Source of the DNA: Rossellomorea marisflavi
Lineage (GTDB): Bacteria > Bacillota > Bacilli > Bacillales > Bacillaceae_B
Assembly: GCF_001274775.1 (NCBI RefSeq)
Contig: NZ_LGUE01000001.1
Location: forward strand, 1,399,705-1,463,704
Direction of reading: 5' to 3'
DNA: 64,000 nt
In this document: positions 37,705-47,286 of the stretch, one piece after another
Layout of the letters: each line of letters begins with the position of its first letter
How positions within the stretch are numbered: the stretch's first letter is position 1
The notes under the pieces: model-generated
Told to the model about the DNA's origin: nothing
Seen by the model: the letters and a program-made list of their open reading frames with translations, nothing else
Databases searched by the model: none
Position numbers and translations under genes: made by a program

Positions 37705-39033
37705 TTATAACAAATCTGCCGCAAGCTGGGCGAGACCTGATCGCTCACCCTTCATCAATCTGACATGACCGGCGATCGTCTGATCCTTGAACTTTTCCAC
37801 CACATACGTAAGCCCATTATTGTATTCATCCAGATATGGATGATCAATTTGTGCGGGATCTCCCATCAGGACGATTTTGCTCCTCTCCCCCACCCTGGTG
37901 AGTATTGTCTTGACTTCATGCTTCGTCAAGTTCTGAGCCTCGTCAATGATGATGAATTGATCCGGGATACTCCTGCCGCGGATATAGGTGAGTGCCTCCA
38001 CTTCAATGGAAGCCATGCCTGCAAGGATGTCATCCAACTCACCGGGCTTCTTGACATTGAACAGATACTCCAGATTGTCGAAGATCGGCTGCATCCACGG
38101 CCTCAACTTTTCCTGTTTTTCGCCAGGAAGATAGCCGATATCCTTTCCGACGGGCACGATGGGACGCGCCACTAATAGCTTATTGAATTTGTGGAAGTCC
38201 TCGGTCTGAAGCAATCCCGCCGCAAGTGCGAGGAGCGTCTTCCCGGTACCGGCCTTCCCGATCATGGTCACTAGTGAAATGTCGTCCCTCAAGAGCAGTT
38301 CAGTCGCCATGAGCTGCTGCACATTCCTCGCCTTGATCCCCCACATATGCTCCTGATCGTATACGAGCTTCCTCAGCTTCTGCCCTTGCTGATCCACCCT
38401 CCCGAGTGCCGAAGCCGAACTTCCAAGTGCATCTTTCAAAATGATGAATTCGTGAGGGTATAATCTGTGTGCGCTGACCTCCGACAGGGGAAGCTCCCCC
38501 TTCTCGTAGAATCGACCCAATACCTCTTTATCAACATACACCTCTTCAAAACCGGTGTACACATCATTCACTTCCACCACCCGGTCACTGAGGAAATCCT
38601 CCGCAATCAATCCGATGGCATCGGCTTTCACCCTGACAAGGGTATCTTTACTGACGAGGATGACCGTCTTCCCTCCGGTTTTCGCTTCTTCTTCGAGGGA
38701 AAGGTTTTTTGCCACTGCTATGATCCTGTTATCATTTGTTTTTTCTACAAAAATATCTTGAAGCTGCTGGAAGGATCGGTGATTCAATTCGATCCGCAGG
38801 GAGCCGCCTGTATAGAGAGGAATTTTTTCATGGAGCTTTCCGTTTTGCCGAAGTTGATCTATGAGTTTCGATACATGTCTTGCGTTTCTTCCGACTTCAT
38901 CCATATAACGCTTCTTCGAATCCACTTCTTCGAGTACAACGGCTGGGATGACCACCTCATTATCCTGGAAGGAAAAGATGGCCTGTGGATCTTGTAATAA
39001 GACATTGGTATCCAGTACATAAATTTTATTCAA
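37705..39033 (-). CDS. ylaK: PIN-PhoH fusion ATPase (PhoH2 type)
   Basis: This 442-residue protein joins an N-terminal PIN-type RNase domain (about 1-140; YVLDTNVLLQDP with the acidic metal ligand) to a C-terminal PhoH ATPase/helicase-like domain (about 210-442). The latter has the Walker A IGKAGTGKTLLALA near residue 265 and the Walker B FIIIDEAQN near residue 360. PhoH2 proteins unwind and cut RNA in other bacteria. It matches B. subtilis ylaK by order and diverges from ylaJ. Confidence 0.9.
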   Translation of the reverse strand: MNKIYVLDTNVLLQDPQAIFSFQDNEVVIPAVVLEEVDSKKRYMDEVGRNARHVSKLIDQLRQNGKLHEKIPLYTGGSLRIELNHRSFQQLQDIFVEKTNDNRIIAVAKNLSLEEEAKTGGKTVILVSKDTLVRVKADAIGLIAEDFLSDRVVEVNDVYTGFEEVYVDKEVLGRFYEKGELPLSEVSAHRLYPHEFIILKDALGSSASALGRVDQQGQKLRKLVYDQEHMWGIKARNVQQLMATELLLRDDISLVTMIGKAGTGKTLLALAAGLLQTEDFHKFNKLLVARPIVPVGKDIGYLPGEKQEKLRPWMQPIFDNLEYLFNVKKPGELDDILAGMASIEVEALTYIRGRSIPDQFIIIDEAQNLTKHEVKTILTRVGERSKIVLMGDPAQIDHPYLDEYNNGLTYVVEKFKDQTIAGHVRLMKGERSGLAQLAADLL

Positions 39034-39207
39034 ATCGATGCCTCCTGCTCCTTATTCTTAACACTATTGTATGTAGCCTCTCGACTTCCGGTCATTCCAG
39101 CTACCTAATAGGACGGCCCGTTTCTCAAATATATGTACGAGCGTATAAAGATAGAAGAACATTACACAATAAGAAGAAAGAATGATCCTAATCAGGGAGG
39201 TTTGTAT

Positions 39208-39804
39208 ATGAACAGATTCATCCTGCTCCTTCTGGCCTTCACCTTCATCACGGCTTGTGCCCGAAATACCGATGAAGCTCAGGGTGAGCGTTCCGGTAAT
39301 CAGCCGATCACCGTTAACGACAGCAATATCCCCAAGCGGGTGGAACGAAAGTCAGGCCAACAGATTTCAGAACATCTTGTCAACCTGAGCACATCAATCC
39401 CAAATGTCCATGATGCCACTGCCGTCGTCATCGGGAAGTATGCCTTCGTCGGAATCGATGTCGGCGCTGAAGTTGAAAGGTCTCAGGTCGGCACGATCAA
39501 ATACTCCGTGGCTGAAGCCCTTCAGGAAGATCCGTATGGTGCACAAGCTGTTATTGTGGCTGATCCCGACCTGTATGCCCGACTGAAAGAAATCAGCAAG
39601 GATGTCCAAAACGGACGGCCTCTCCAAGGGATCTTCAATGAACTATCCGATATATCGGGAAGGCTCATGCCCGAAGTTCCCAAGTCCCTTAAGGATACGA
39701 ATCCCGAAAATGGTCCAGATAACCCTAAAGGGGATATGAACAAGTCTAATGATCGGGAGCTCAAAAAAGAACAAGAAAAGCAATCCTACGACAAGATTGA
39801 CTGA
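39208..39804 (+). CDS. ylaJ: YhcN/YlaJ family sporulation lipoprotein
   Basis: The 198-residue product has a lipoprotein signal with lipobox FITAC (Cys near residue 15). Its YhcN/YlaJ domain spans about 50-150 (DATAVVIGKYAFVGIDVGA), and a charged, probably disordered tail rich in Lys, Asp and Asn follows. Family members are linked to spore membranes and germination. ATG 39208 follows GGGAGGTTTGTAT; the longer frame from 39133 is not supported. Confidence 0.87.
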   Translation: MNRFILLLLAFTFITACARNTDEAQGERSGNQPITVNDSNIPKRVERKSGQQISEHLVNLSTSIPNVHDATAVVIGKYAFVGIDVGAEVERSQVGTIKYSVAEALQEDPYGAQAVIVADPDLYARLKEISKDVQNGRPLQGIFNELSDISGRLMPEVPKSLKDTNPENGPDNPKGDMNKSNDRELKKEQEKQSYDKID

Positions 39805-39805
39805 A

Positions 39806-39850
39806 CAAAAAGAAGCCATGAAGAGGCATCATGCCCTTTTCATGGCTTCT
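39806..39850 (-). terminator. Terminator of the pyridoxamine-oxidase-like gene
   Basis: AGAAGCCATGAA pairs with TTCATGGCTTCT, with an inner GGCATCATGCC palindrome. On the minus strand TTTTTGTTC follows. The stop codon of the gene at 39829 lies inside it; it may also slow ylaJ transcription. Confidence 0.8.
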
Positions 39851-40284
39851 AACACTTGGCGGTCCAATCTTTCCGCCGCAGATTTATCATAGGTTTTTTC
39901 ATACACGGGTTCTACAGAGATTTTGGAGCCATAAAACATCACGTCCCTCACTTCATCGATCGCCAGTTTGATGAGCGATACCTTGAGCGGGACTCCTTCC
40001 AGGCGCGGCAACAGAACGGACGACTTCCCTGAAATGGAATAAGTGGACCCGTTCGCAATGACATTGACCACTGTCAGCGGGTTTTGCCCTATGTTTTGAA
40101 TGATCCTCGATTTTTGGTCTACCGCAAACAGGAGAGACGTTTCGTCCTTTGCATAAATCCATGAAATCGCACTGACATTCGGTCCACCGGTTTCGAAATC
40201 CACCGTGGACAGCGTGACGAATCTCTCTGACTGAAAACAATCATATAAATCGGGAAAAAGCGAATGTTCTACCTGGTTTGCCAT
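39829..40284 (-). CDS. Pyridoxamine 5'-phosphate oxidase-like flavoprotein
   Basis: This 151-residue protein has the split-barrel FMN-binding fold: residues 20-70 contain ERFVTLSTVDFETGGPNVSA and LLFAVDQKSRIIQNI. It lacks the length of true PdxH (about 210), so the substrate is unknown. It stands between ylaJ and ylaI, where B. subtilis has no equivalent that I recall. The start MANQVEHSLF follows GGGGGATTGG. Confidence 0.78.
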   Translation of the reverse strand: MANQVEHSLFPDLYDCFQSERFVTLSTVDFETGGPNVSAISWIYAKDETSLLFAVDQKSRIIQNIGQNPLTVVNVIANGSTYSISGKSSVLLPRLEGVPLKVSLIKLAIDEVRDVMFYGSKISVEPVYEKTYDKSAAERLDRQVLEAMKRA

Positions 40285-40457
40285 CCAATCCCCCCTAGAC
40301 TCTCTACTGTGGCCTCGGAATCTTACACCTTCAGTATATCAGAGCTCTCATACAGTTGCATGTATTTATTTTCCTCATCTTTATGAACCGACGCAAGACG
40401 ACCGGGACCGCACATGATATACTATGACTAATGAGAAATTGAATCGAGGTGTCACAT

Positions 40458-40658
40458 ATGAGAGTTAAATGCGCACTATGCGATGTAATTGATAACATTG
40501 AGGATTATTCGCTACAAGCAAAACGACTGAGGAATCGCCCTATTCACACATATATGTGTAATCAATGCAATGAGCGCATCAAAAAAAGAACCGAAGAACG
40601 CGCAGCTTCCGGCAACTTCAAGCTGTACCGCTCCCCTAAAGTGGATGATGACTTTTAA
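40458..40658 (+). CDS. ylaI: YlaI family zinc-ribbon protein (DUF2197)
   Basis: This 66-residue protein has two CxxC pairs (KCALCDVI near residue 4 and MCNQCNERI near residue 35), so it probably binds one zinc. It matches YlaI. ATG 40458 follows GAGGTGTCACAT; an in-frame GTG three codons upstream lies inside the ribosome site. Its stop overlaps the next start (TAATG), so the next gene is translationally coupled. Confidence 0.88.
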   Translation: MRVKCALCDVIDNIEDYSLQAKRLRNRPIHTYMCNQCNERIKKRTEERAASGNFKLYRSPKVDDDF

Positions 40659-41101
40659 TGGGTAAGGGCGCATTGATCGGGCTGTTGGCAGGAACATTCT
40701 TGGGTCTTGTATTAAAAGCGTTTCAGTTCATGACCGATATAGAGGTTTATACATTGTTACTGAATGTAGACTTCCTCCCTTTCTTCGGCAGCATCCTTTG
40801 GCCAGAATGGATGGAATTTTTGTTTCACCTCATCATCGCCGTCTTCATCGGGATGCTCTACGGTTGGGTGCTGGACAGATGGAACCTTGATAAGACTTGG
40901 CGTTGGTGGTTTTCCTACATCTTGACAGTACCGACGATCTTCCTGTATTTTCCCTTGTCTTACCTCGCCCTGAAGGAGGTTCCTCCTATGGACGACATGG
41001 CAGCCATCGCCCTATGGACGATCGGTCACCTTGCTTTCGGTGCATCCATGCCTATGCTTTACGAAATGTTTACAAAAAAAAGGCGGCAGTCAATTATATG
41101 A
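40658..41101 (+). CDS. Unrecognised polytopic membrane protein coupled to ylaI
   Basis: I do not recognise a named family. The 147-residue protein has four hydrophobic segments (about 5-25, 50-72, 83-105 and 113-135), with conserved-looking aromatic and charged positions (DRWNLDKTWRWWF). The start overlaps the ylaI stop (TAATG), which implies coordinated synthesis with the zinc-ribbon protein. The stop codon lies in a strong terminator. B. subtilis yla genes, as recalled, do not include it. Confidence 0.75.
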   Translation: MGKGALIGLLAGTFLGLVLKAFQFMTDIEVYTLLLNVDFLPFFGSILWPEWMEFLFHLIIAVFIGMLYGWVLDRWNLDKTWRWWFSYILTVPTIFLYFPLSYLALKEVPPMDDMAAIALWTIGHLAFGASMPMLYEMFTKKRRQSII

Positions 41102-41114
41102 CTGCTGCCTTTTT
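41076..41114 (+). terminator. Terminator of the ylaI operon
   Basis: AAAAAGGCGGCAGTCA pairs with TGACTGCTGCCTTTTT across ATTATA with one G-T pair. A T-rich run follows. Confidence 0.9.
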
Positions 41115-41175
41115 GTTTTTCCGTCCCCTTTGACGGTGATGCGGGAGTGCTTCAAGATGATGGGGTACGGTTTCG

Positions 41176-41484
41176 TCAGATATTCCCTTTTCTCTTTTCG
41201 TTGTTCAGGCGCACCTTATAGATGATGAGAATCAGTGCCGCGATGACCAGTCCCTCCGCCACCGGGAGGAAAATCCCGAGGAACGTCAAGACCGTGCATC
41301 CCATCACAAGAAAAAGATAGATCACAATCGATTTGGCAATCGGAAGTTTCTTGGCGAATCCCAGCTTGTACACAAGGATGGATAGACCGATGATGGTCAG
41401 ATACAATAGCCACATCCCCAGTTCCGCGTTCTGATCAACACGGTAAAGGGATGCAAAAAAGGATAACCTCTCCGTTACATCCAT
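41176..41484 (-). CDS. ylaH: YlaH-like membrane protein
   Basis: This 102-residue membrane protein has three helices (about 22-40, 48-66 and 70-90) and matches the YlaH-like family. The function is unknown. It lies 27 bases after the typA stop on the same strand, as in B. subtilis, so the two may form one transcript. Confidence 0.87.
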   Translation of the reverse strand: MDVTERLSFFASLYRVDQNAELGMWLLYLTIIGLSILVYKLGFAKKLPIAKSIVIYLFLVMGCTVLTFLGIFLPVAEGLVIAALILIIYKVRLNNEKRKGNI

Positions 41485-41511
41485 GCCCTTCTCCCCCTTA
41501 ACGCTTATTCC

Positions 41512-43353
41512 TTACTTATCAGCTGTTTTTTTCTTTTTCTCAGCTCTTTCACGCTCGCTCTTATCAAGGATCTTCTTACGAAGACGGATGGATTCAGGTG
41601 TCACTTCGCAGTACTCATCATCATTCAGATATTCGAGTGACTCTTCAAGTGTCATGATTCGTGCTTTTTTGATTGTCACGGTCTGATCTTTCGTAGCTGA
41701 ACGGACGTTCGTCGCTTGCTTCATCTTCGTGATGTTGACTGTGATGTCATTTTCACGAGTGTTTTCACCTACGACCATACCTGCATAGATTTCTGTACCG
41801 GATTCAACAAAGATCGTACCACGGTCCTCAACCTGCATGATGCCGTATTGAGTGGTTTTACCTGTTTCCATTGATACAAGGACACCTTGGCGTCTGCCAC
41901 CTACGCGACCTTGCTGAAGCGGTTGATAGCTGTCGAATGTATGGTTAATGATACCATACCCTCTTGTGAGTGTCATGAACTCAGTAGAGTATCCGATCAA
42001 TCCACGTGCAGGAACCATGAATACAAGACGAACCTGACCGTTTCCGTTATTGATCATGTCGAGCATTTCACCTTTACGCTGTCCGAGTGATTCGATGACA
42101 CCGCCCATGAACTCCTCAGGAATATCAATTTGAACGCGTTCAACCGGCTCACATTTCACTCCATCCACTTCACGTACGATGACTTCTGGTTTCGATACTT
42201 GAAGCTCATATCCTTCACGACGCATGTTCTCGATCAAGATGGAAAGGTGAAGCTCCCCACGACCTGATACTGTCCAAGCATCCGGTGAATCAGTCGGCTC
42301 GACACGGAGACTTACATCCGTTTGAAGTTGGGATAGAAGTCTTTCTTCGATTTTCCTTGCAGTGACGAATTTACCTTCACGACCTGCAAATGGGCTGTTG
42401 TTCACAAGGAACGTCATTTGAAGGGTAGGCTCATCGATACGTAGGACCGGAAGTGGATCTTGATGTTCAACCGGACAAACGGTTTCCCCAACGTTGATGT
42501 CTTCCATACCTGATACAGCAATCAAATCTCCGGCATTGGCTTCTTGGATTTCAACCCGTTTCAATCCGAGGAAACCAAAGATCTTGGTAACGCGGAATGA
42601 TTTGATGGATCCATCAAGTTTCATCAATGAAACCTGTTGACCTACTCTCATCGTTCCACGGAACACACGTCCGATACCGATACGTCCCACATAGTCATTG
42701 TAATCGAGAAGGGCCACTTGGAATTGAAGTGGATCTTGACGATTATCAACCGGTGCAGGAATGTTTTCAATGATGGACTCATACAGGCACTGCATGTTCT
42801 CATCTTGTTTGGACGGATCCGGATCCGTGCTTGCCGTACCGCTGATGGCCGATGCATAGATTACAGGGAATTCAAGCTGTTCGTCATTGGCATCAAGCTC
42901 GATGAATAGTTCCAGTACTTCGTCGATGACTTCTTCCGGACGGGCAGAATCTTTATCGATTTTGTTTACGACTACGATCGGCGTAAGGTTTTGCTCGAGT
43001 GCTTTCTTCAGTACGAAACGCGTTTGAGGCATGCAGCCTTCGTATGCATCGACTACAAGAAGGACACCATCGACCATTTTCATGATCCGTTCCACTTCTC
43101 CACCGAAATCGGCATGTCCAGGTGTGTCCAGGATGTTGATGCGCGTATCTTTATATTGGATCGCAGTATTTTTCGCAAGGATCGTGATACCGCGTTCGCG
43201 TTCAAGGTCGTTTGAATCCATGGCACGTTCCGATACAGTTTCATTTTCACGGAAGATACCGGATTGCTTCAACAGCTCATCGACCAATGTTGTTTTACCG
43301 TGGTCAACGTGAGCAATAATTGCTATATTTCTAAGATCATTTCTTAAGTTCAT
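41512..43353 (-). CDS. typA: Ribosome-associated GTPase TypA/BipA
   Basis: This 613-residue translational GTPase of the EF-G/LepA group aids ribosome assembly and stress adaptation. The G domain has [10 protein letters not shown] near residues 14-23, [14 protein letters not shown] and NKID; the later part contains EF-G-like domains III and V and the TypA-specific C-terminal domain. ATG 43353 after AGGAGTGGAAAT gives [13 protein letters not shown]. The final residues are Lys/Glu-rich. It corresponds to ylaG. Confidence 0.96.
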   Translation of the reverse strand: MNLRNDLRNIAIIAHVDHGKTTLVDELLKQSGIFRENETVSERAMDSNDLERERGITILAKNTAIQYKDTRINILDTPGHADFGGEVERIMKMVDGVLLVVDAYEGCMPQTRFVLKKALEQNLTPIVVVNKIDKDSARPEEVIDEVLELFIELDANDEQLEFPVIYASAISGTASTDPDPSKQDENMQCLYESIIENIPAPVDNRQDPLQFQVALLDYNDYVGRIGIGRVFRGTMRVGQQVSLMKLDGSIKSFRVTKIFGFLGLKRVEIQEANAGDLIAVSGMEDINVGETVCPVEHQDPLPVLRIDEPTLQMTFLVNNSPFAGREGKFVTARKIEERLLSQLQTDVSLRVEPTDSPDAWTVSGRGELHLSILIENMRREGYELQVSKPEVIVREVDGVKCEPVERVQIDIPEEFMGGVIESLGQRKGEMLDMINNGNGQVRLVFMVPARGLIGYSTEFMTLTRGYGIINHTFDSYQPLQQGRVGGRRQGVLVSMETGKTTQYGIMQVEDRGTIFVESGTEIYAGMVVGENTRENDITVNITKMKQATNVRSATKDQTVTIKKARIMTLEESLEYLNDDEYCEVTPESIRLRKKILDKSERERAEKKKKTADK

Positions 43354-43412
43354 ATTTCCACTCCTGAATATATTGGATTTCATTCCTGACTTGATTTCTG
43401 TTCAACTAGACC

Positions 43413-43421
43413 ATTATAGCA
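43413..43421 (-). promoter_or_regulatory. Extended -10 promoter for typA
   Basis: On the minus strand TGCTATAAT gives a perfect TATAAT with an upstream TG. It lies about 60 bases before the ATG. No good -35 box is seen, which an extended -10 tolerates. Confidence 0.6.
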
Positions 43422-43486
43422 CAGCGTTTATAAAACCCCTAATAAATATTTCTCTCGCAAACCCTTACATTTACAGGCTGCAGACA

Positions 43487-43515
43487 TTGCACATTCTTTC
43501 CCGCAAGGGTAAAAT
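43487..43515 (+). promoter_or_regulatory. Candidate promoter of ylaF
   Basis: TTGCAC, a 17-base spacer and TAAAAT (43510-43515) are correctly placed 41 bases before the ylaF ATG. Confidence 0.5.
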
Positions 43516-43556
43516 CATACGTATAGCAAGCATATTCATTCAACGGAGGTATCAAA

Positions 43557-43742
43557 ATGGGGAATATAAAATGGATTTTTGTCCTGTTTTCACTATTAGC
43601 GGCCATCTCCCTCATGGGAATTGCCATATCCATAAGTCTGCAAAGCATCTTACTAGCCCTTGGGAGTTTCATCGCCCTTATCGTCGTCATGGGATTCGGT
43701 TTCAAAACAAAGAAGCGCTATAGGGAAGAAGGAAGATTATAA
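43557..43742 (+). CDS. ylaF: Small membrane protein YlaF (DUF5325)
   Basis: This 61-residue protein has two membrane helices (about 4-24 and 27-47) and a basic tail KTKKRYREEGRL, consistent with a cytoplasmic C-terminus. It matches YlaF by order and length. CGGAGGTATCAAA precedes the ATG. It has its own promoter and terminator. Confidence 0.83.
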   Translation: MGNIKWIFVLFSLLAAISLMGIAISISLQSILLALGSFIALIVVMGFGFKTKKRYREEGRL

Positions 43743-43745
43743 AAA

Positions 43746-43790
43746 ATAAAGGTGCCGATAGGAGAAACCCCTCCACTCGGCACCTTTTTT
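43746..43790. terminator. Bidirectional terminator between ylaF and suhB
   Basis: AAAGGTGCCGA pairs with TCGGCACCTTT, with an inner GGAG...CTCC stem, and is followed by TTTT. Confidence 0.85.
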
Positions 43791-43796
43791 ATTGAA

Positions 43797-44588
43797 CTAC
43801 TTTTTGATATACGTATTCAAGATCGTTTGGTGCAGTTCCGGCTTTCCGACGAACACCGAACTCTTTTTAAGGGGATCCAGTTCATTCCCTTCAAGATCGG
43901 TCACTACTCCTCCGACCTCCTCGATCAGGATCTTGCCAGCTGCAAAGTCCCAGGGAGCAAGCCTCATGGTTAGATACGCATCAAGCCTGCCGGCAGCAAT
44001 GTAGGCCATTTCGATTGCCGCAGATCCGTATGACCGGATTCCCCTTGCCCTTTGGACAAGCGGGCCAAGCACTGAAGGGTCGATTCGCTTGTTATCCGTT
44101 ACCCAAAGGGCGTTGAGGGCAACGATGGCATCCTCTACGGGTACTGCCTCCAGTTCCGGTAGCCTCTGACCATTCATGAACGCCCCTTCTCCTTTACTGG
44201 CGAAGTATAGCTCATCATGCACGACATCATATATATAACCAAGCTTCCCGACAGCTCCGTCATAGATGCCGATTGAAATGGCAAAATTCCGCTGCTGGTG
44301 AACGAAATTCATGGTTCCATCGATGGGATCAATGATCCATGTGACTCCTTCGAGTGTATGTAAATCGTCTCCGAAGCCTTCTTCTCCCATAATCTGATGA
44401 TCGGGGTATGTATGTCGTATGGCTTCAGTGAAATATTTCTCTGTCGCCTCATCCATATCGGTCACAAGATCGTTACGATTAGACTTCGTTTTAATGCTTA
44501 ACTCCGAATCAAAAGATGTGCGGATGCGCTCTCCGGCTTCCTTGATCCAGCTTCTCACGTTTTGGTCGAGTTCAATCCAGTTTGTCAT
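43797..44588 (-). CDS. suhB: Inositol monophosphatase family protein (YktC/SuhB)
   Basis: This 263-residue Mg-dependent, lithium-sensitive-type phosphatase has IMGEEGFGDD near residue 65, the metal motif WIIDPIDGTMNFV near residue 85 and the C-terminal WDFAAGKILIEEVGG. The substrate may be inositol phosphate or another sugar phosphate. ATG 44588 follows ATAGGAGGATTGCTTGC; the frame continues to 44726 but runs through a terminator region. It matches B. subtilis yktC. Confidence 0.92.
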   Translation of the reverse strand: MTNWIELDQNVRSWIKEAGERIRTSFDSELSIKTKSNRNDLVTDMDEATEKYFTEAIRHTYPDHQIMGEEGFGDDLHTLEGVTWIIDPIDGTMNFVHQQRNFAISIGIYDGAVGKLGYIYDVVHDELYFASKGEGAFMNGQRLPELEAVPVEDAIVALNALWVTDNKRIDPSVLGPLVQRARGIRSYGSAAIEMAYIAAGRLDAYLTMRLAPWDFAAGKILIEEVGGVVTDLEGNELDPLKKSSVFVGKPELHQTILNTYIKK

Positions 44589-44700
44589 GCAAGCAATCCT
44601 CCTATGTATCGGATGAGCGTGGACTTCCTTTAGCTCATAAGTGTAATGGAAAAATGAGGCTCTTTCAAGCAACAGCACTTGGCCATCAGGGTCGAGGCAC

Positions 44701-44743
44701 AAAAATACGGACCTGAGTGACTCCATTCAGGATCCGTTTTTTT
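44701..44743. terminator. Terminator of ykzI
   Basis: AAAATACGGACCTGA and TCAGGATCCGTTTTTTT pair with one mismatch. It lies between ykzI and suhB and carries T-rich runs on both strands. Confidence 0.75.
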
Positions 44744-44790
44744 AACTTGTATTCATCATTTTTAGTATTTACCTCGTTAGGAAAGCGATT

Positions 44791-44985
44791 CTATAAAGCC
44801 TTCAGTTTCATCAATTCTTCACGGATGCCCATCAATTTTTGCTTTGAATTGCTCTGAAGTTGTTCATCATTCATCTGGATGGCTTCAAAAAGGACGGCAA
44901 GTTCATAGTCCATTTCCAACCTCAACACATTCATCCTTTGCTGTTGGACATCCCTTTTTTTAGACGTATTCATTACCTGTTTCAT
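44791..44985 (-). CDS. ykzI: Small helical protein in ykzI position
   Basis: This 64-residue, highly charged protein is probably all helical (ELAVLFEAIQMNDEQLQSN). The name rests on its place between suhB and yktB, as in B. subtilis; no motif identifies a function. AAGGGGTGTAGGAAA precedes the ATG at 44985. Confidence 0.72.
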   Translation of the reverse strand: MKQVMNTSKKRDVQQQRMNVLRLEMDYELAVLFEAIQMNDEQLQSNSKQKLMGIREELMKLKAL

Positions 44986-45158
44986 TTTCCTACACCCCTT
45001 CCGGAAGTTTTATCTGATTGTTCTGATAATATTTACTACATGTTATGAGAAATTCTCCATCTTGTAACTAAAATGTGCCATTACCTATCTGCAAAGCATC
45101 CTGGCTACACCCTCCCATTCCTTTATGCTACGATAGCCTTGTACAAGGAGGGTTAAAG

Positions 45159-45779
45159 ATGAAATTCAATGGATTTACAGAAGAAGATTTTAACGTATTC
45201 TCGATCGATGGCCTCGATGCCAGGATGGAAGCGATCGTGGAGAGGGTCCGTCCGAAATTGGACCTCCTCGGTCAACATTTCGCCCCTTCCCTTGCGGTTA
45301 TGACAGGGGATGAATTCCACTATCATGTTGCAAAGCATGCGAGACGTTCAGTCAACCCGCCAAATGATACGTGGGTGGCATTTGCATCCGATAAGAGGGG
45401 GTATAAAAAACACCCTCACTTCCAGATCGGCTTATGGGGTACCCATCTGTTCATCTGGTTCGCCATGATCTATGAGGCACCGGGCAAGGCTGCTTTCGGC
45501 CGGAAAATCGAACAGCACATAGACGAAATTCCAGAGATGATACCAGAGGGATTCGTCTGGTCCGGCGATCACATGAAACCGGGTGCCACCCCTTACGGAT
45601 CCATGAGCAAGGATGACCTCTTGACCCTTGCCAAAAGGGTTCAAACCGTCAAAAAAGCTGAGTTGCTTTGCGGACTCCATCTGGATCGGGATACGGTGAC
45701 AAAGATGAGCGGTGAGGAATTGATGGACAGGATCACCGACGCCTTTGAAACACTTTTACCCCTATATAAAATGAGCTAA
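45159..45779 (+). CDS. yktB: UPF0637 family protein YktB
   Basis: This 206-residue soluble protein matches UPF0637 (MKFNGFTEEDFNVFSIDGLD, then GYKKHPHFQIGLWGTHLFIW). The function is unknown. AAGGAGGGTTAAAG sets the ATG at 45159; the earlier ATG at 45075 is rejected. It is convergent with yktA across a terminator. Confidence 0.88.
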   Translation: MKFNGFTEEDFNVFSIDGLDARMEAIVERVRPKLDLLGQHFAPSLAVMTGDEFHYHVAKHARRSVNPPNDTWVAFASDKRGYKKHPHFQIGLWGTHLFIWFAMIYEAPGKAAFGRKIEQHIDEIPEMIPEGFVWSGDHMKPGATPYGSMSKDDLLTLAKRVQTVKKAELLCGLHLDRDTVTKMSGEELMDRITDAFETLLPLYKMS

Positions 45780-45810
45780 ACCTGTCAGGGACAAGGGAAT
45801 GGGCTCAAAC

Positions 45811-45847
45811 AAAAGGCGGCCTGCTGAGAAGCAAGGCCGCCTTTTGT
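45811..45847. terminator. Bidirectional terminator between yktB and yktA
   Basis: AAAAGGCGGCCT pairs with AGGCCGCCTTTT around GCTGAGAAGCA. Confidence 0.85.
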
Positions 45848-46116
45848 TACAATGAGATCCTACCGCTTTCCGGCTGGTCCTTCATCTTTTTGATGACATG
45901 ATAGGACGAATAACCGCTCGACTGCTGAAACTCGTCGCAGATTCTCTTTTCATCTGCTTTACCTGGTACGATTTCCTTAAAACGCTTGTATTTCTTCATC
46001 AATACATCCCGATCGATGCTTTTTTCATATGCTTGTTCAATCGATTCAAAGAAGGCGATCACGTCTATGACCTCTTCTGTTGTCCAATCAATATCAAAGG
46101 GATATTGGTATTCCAT
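45847..46116 (-). CDS. yktA: UPF0223 family protein YktA
   Basis: This 89-residue helical protein matches UPF0223 ([19 protein letters not shown] at the start, then [18 protein letters not shown]). The function is unknown. It lies 13 bases after the nitronate-monooxygenase-like gene and is probably co-transcribed with it. Confidence 0.87.
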   Translation of the reverse strand: MEYQYPFDIDWTTEEVIDVIAFFESIEQAYEKSIDRDVLMKKYKRFKEIVPGKADEKRICDEFQQSSGYSSYHVIKKMKDQPESGRISL

Positions 46117-46129
46117 TCATCTACACTCC

Positions 46130-47086
46130 TTACGACCATTTACGACGGATACTCTCACCCTCTAGGATCATACGGGACATCAATTCGTCCACGGTAGGGA
46201 TATCTTTGATCAATCCCATCACCTGACCTGCCCATGCAAACCCTTCGGCCGTTTTTCCTTCTTGAGCAAACTTCCGGTTGGCTTCACCGCTGATGAAATC
46301 CTTCAGTCCTTCATATCCGGCATTCTCTTTTTCTCTATCGAGTATTGCCGAAGTCCAGTCATTCAAGATGACCCTCGCCGGGGCTCCGAGAGTTCGTTTA
46401 ATTACCACTGTACCATTCTCATCTCCTGCAATCAAGGCGCTTTTATACGCATCGGACGCATGTACACATTCTTTTGTGGCGATGAATCTCGTCCCCATCT
46501 CGACCCCTTCGGCACCAAAGGAAAGGGCGGCCATCAATCCTCTTCCATCCCCTACTCCTCCACTCGCTACTACTGGGATCGACACGGCATCGACCACTTG
46601 AGGGATCAATACGAAGGTCCCGACATCTCCTTTGCCGAGATGTCCCCCTCCCTCTTGCCCCACCACCATGACGATATCGGCACCGAGCTGTTCTGCCTTG
46701 ACAGCCTGTCGTTTCGAAGCCACAAGAACCAATTTCACTATCTCCGTTCGTTCAAGCCGCTCCAATATCGGAGCTGGATTTCCACCAGTTACTGAGATCA
46801 CCGGGACCTCTTCTTCAATAGCTGCCTCCACATACTCCTTGTATGGACGGCCATGCTGACCGATGGCAAAATTCACACCGAACGGTTTATCGGTCATGGT
46901 TTTGATCTTTTGGATTTCACGTTTGACCTCCATAGGGGATTCCATAGACATAGCCGTGATCTGTCCAAGGCCACCCGCATTTGAAACTGCTGCCGCAAGC
47001 TCTGCGTAAGCGAGATGAGCCAGCCCCCCTTGAATGATGGGGTATGTAATCTTTAATTTGTCTGTCACCCTTGTACTCCATTCCAT
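46130..47086 (-). CDS. Nitronate monooxygenase / FabK-like FMN enzyme
   Basis: This 318-residue TIM-barrel flavoprotein of the 2-nitropropane dioxygenase/FabK family has IIQGGLAHLAYAELAAAVSNAGG at the start, VSVTGGNP-like SVTGGNPAP near residue 98, the active-site VVGQEGGGHLGKGD near residue 140, and the FMN phosphate site VASGGVGDGRG near residue 172. Either nitroalkane oxidation or enoyl-ACP reduction is possible. B. subtilis has no equivalent here as I recall, so it is an insertion between yktA and speA. Confidence 0.82.
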   Translation of the reverse strand: MEWSTRVTDKLKITYPIIQGGLAHLAYAELAAAVSNAGGLGQITAMSMESPMEVKREIQKIKTMTDKPFGVNFAIGQHGRPYKEYVEAAIEEEVPVISVTGGNPAPILERLERTEIVKLVLVASKRQAVKAEQLGADIVMVVGQEGGGHLGKGDVGTFVLIPQVVDAVSIPVVASGGVGDGRGLMAALSFGAEGVEMGTRFIATKECVHASDAYKSALIAGDENGTVVIKRTLGAPARVILNDWTSAILDREKENAGYEGLKDFISGEANRKFAQEGKTAEGFAWAGQVMGLIKDIPTVDELMSRMILEGESIRRKWS

Positions 47087-47242
47087 CCTATATCCCTCCT
47101 GTCTTACTCACCTATTCTTCAATGATGGCAAAAATCCTTCCCAGAACCTGGTCATTCAGAATGGAAGTCACACACCACTATGCAAAGAATGGGTGAAATG
47201 CTATAATTCATATGTTTGTTAGTACAACTGTCTGTTTTCTAG

Positions 47243-47248
47243 TATAAT
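47243..47248 (+). promoter_or_regulatory. -10 box of the speA promoter
   Basis: TATAAT lies 39 bases before the speA TTG. The 17-18-base upstream hexamers (TAGTAC, TTAGTA) are poor -35 boxes. Confidence 0.5.
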
Positions 47249-47286
47249 GAATAGTTCAAGAAGACTTTAAAGAGGTGTTTACTACA

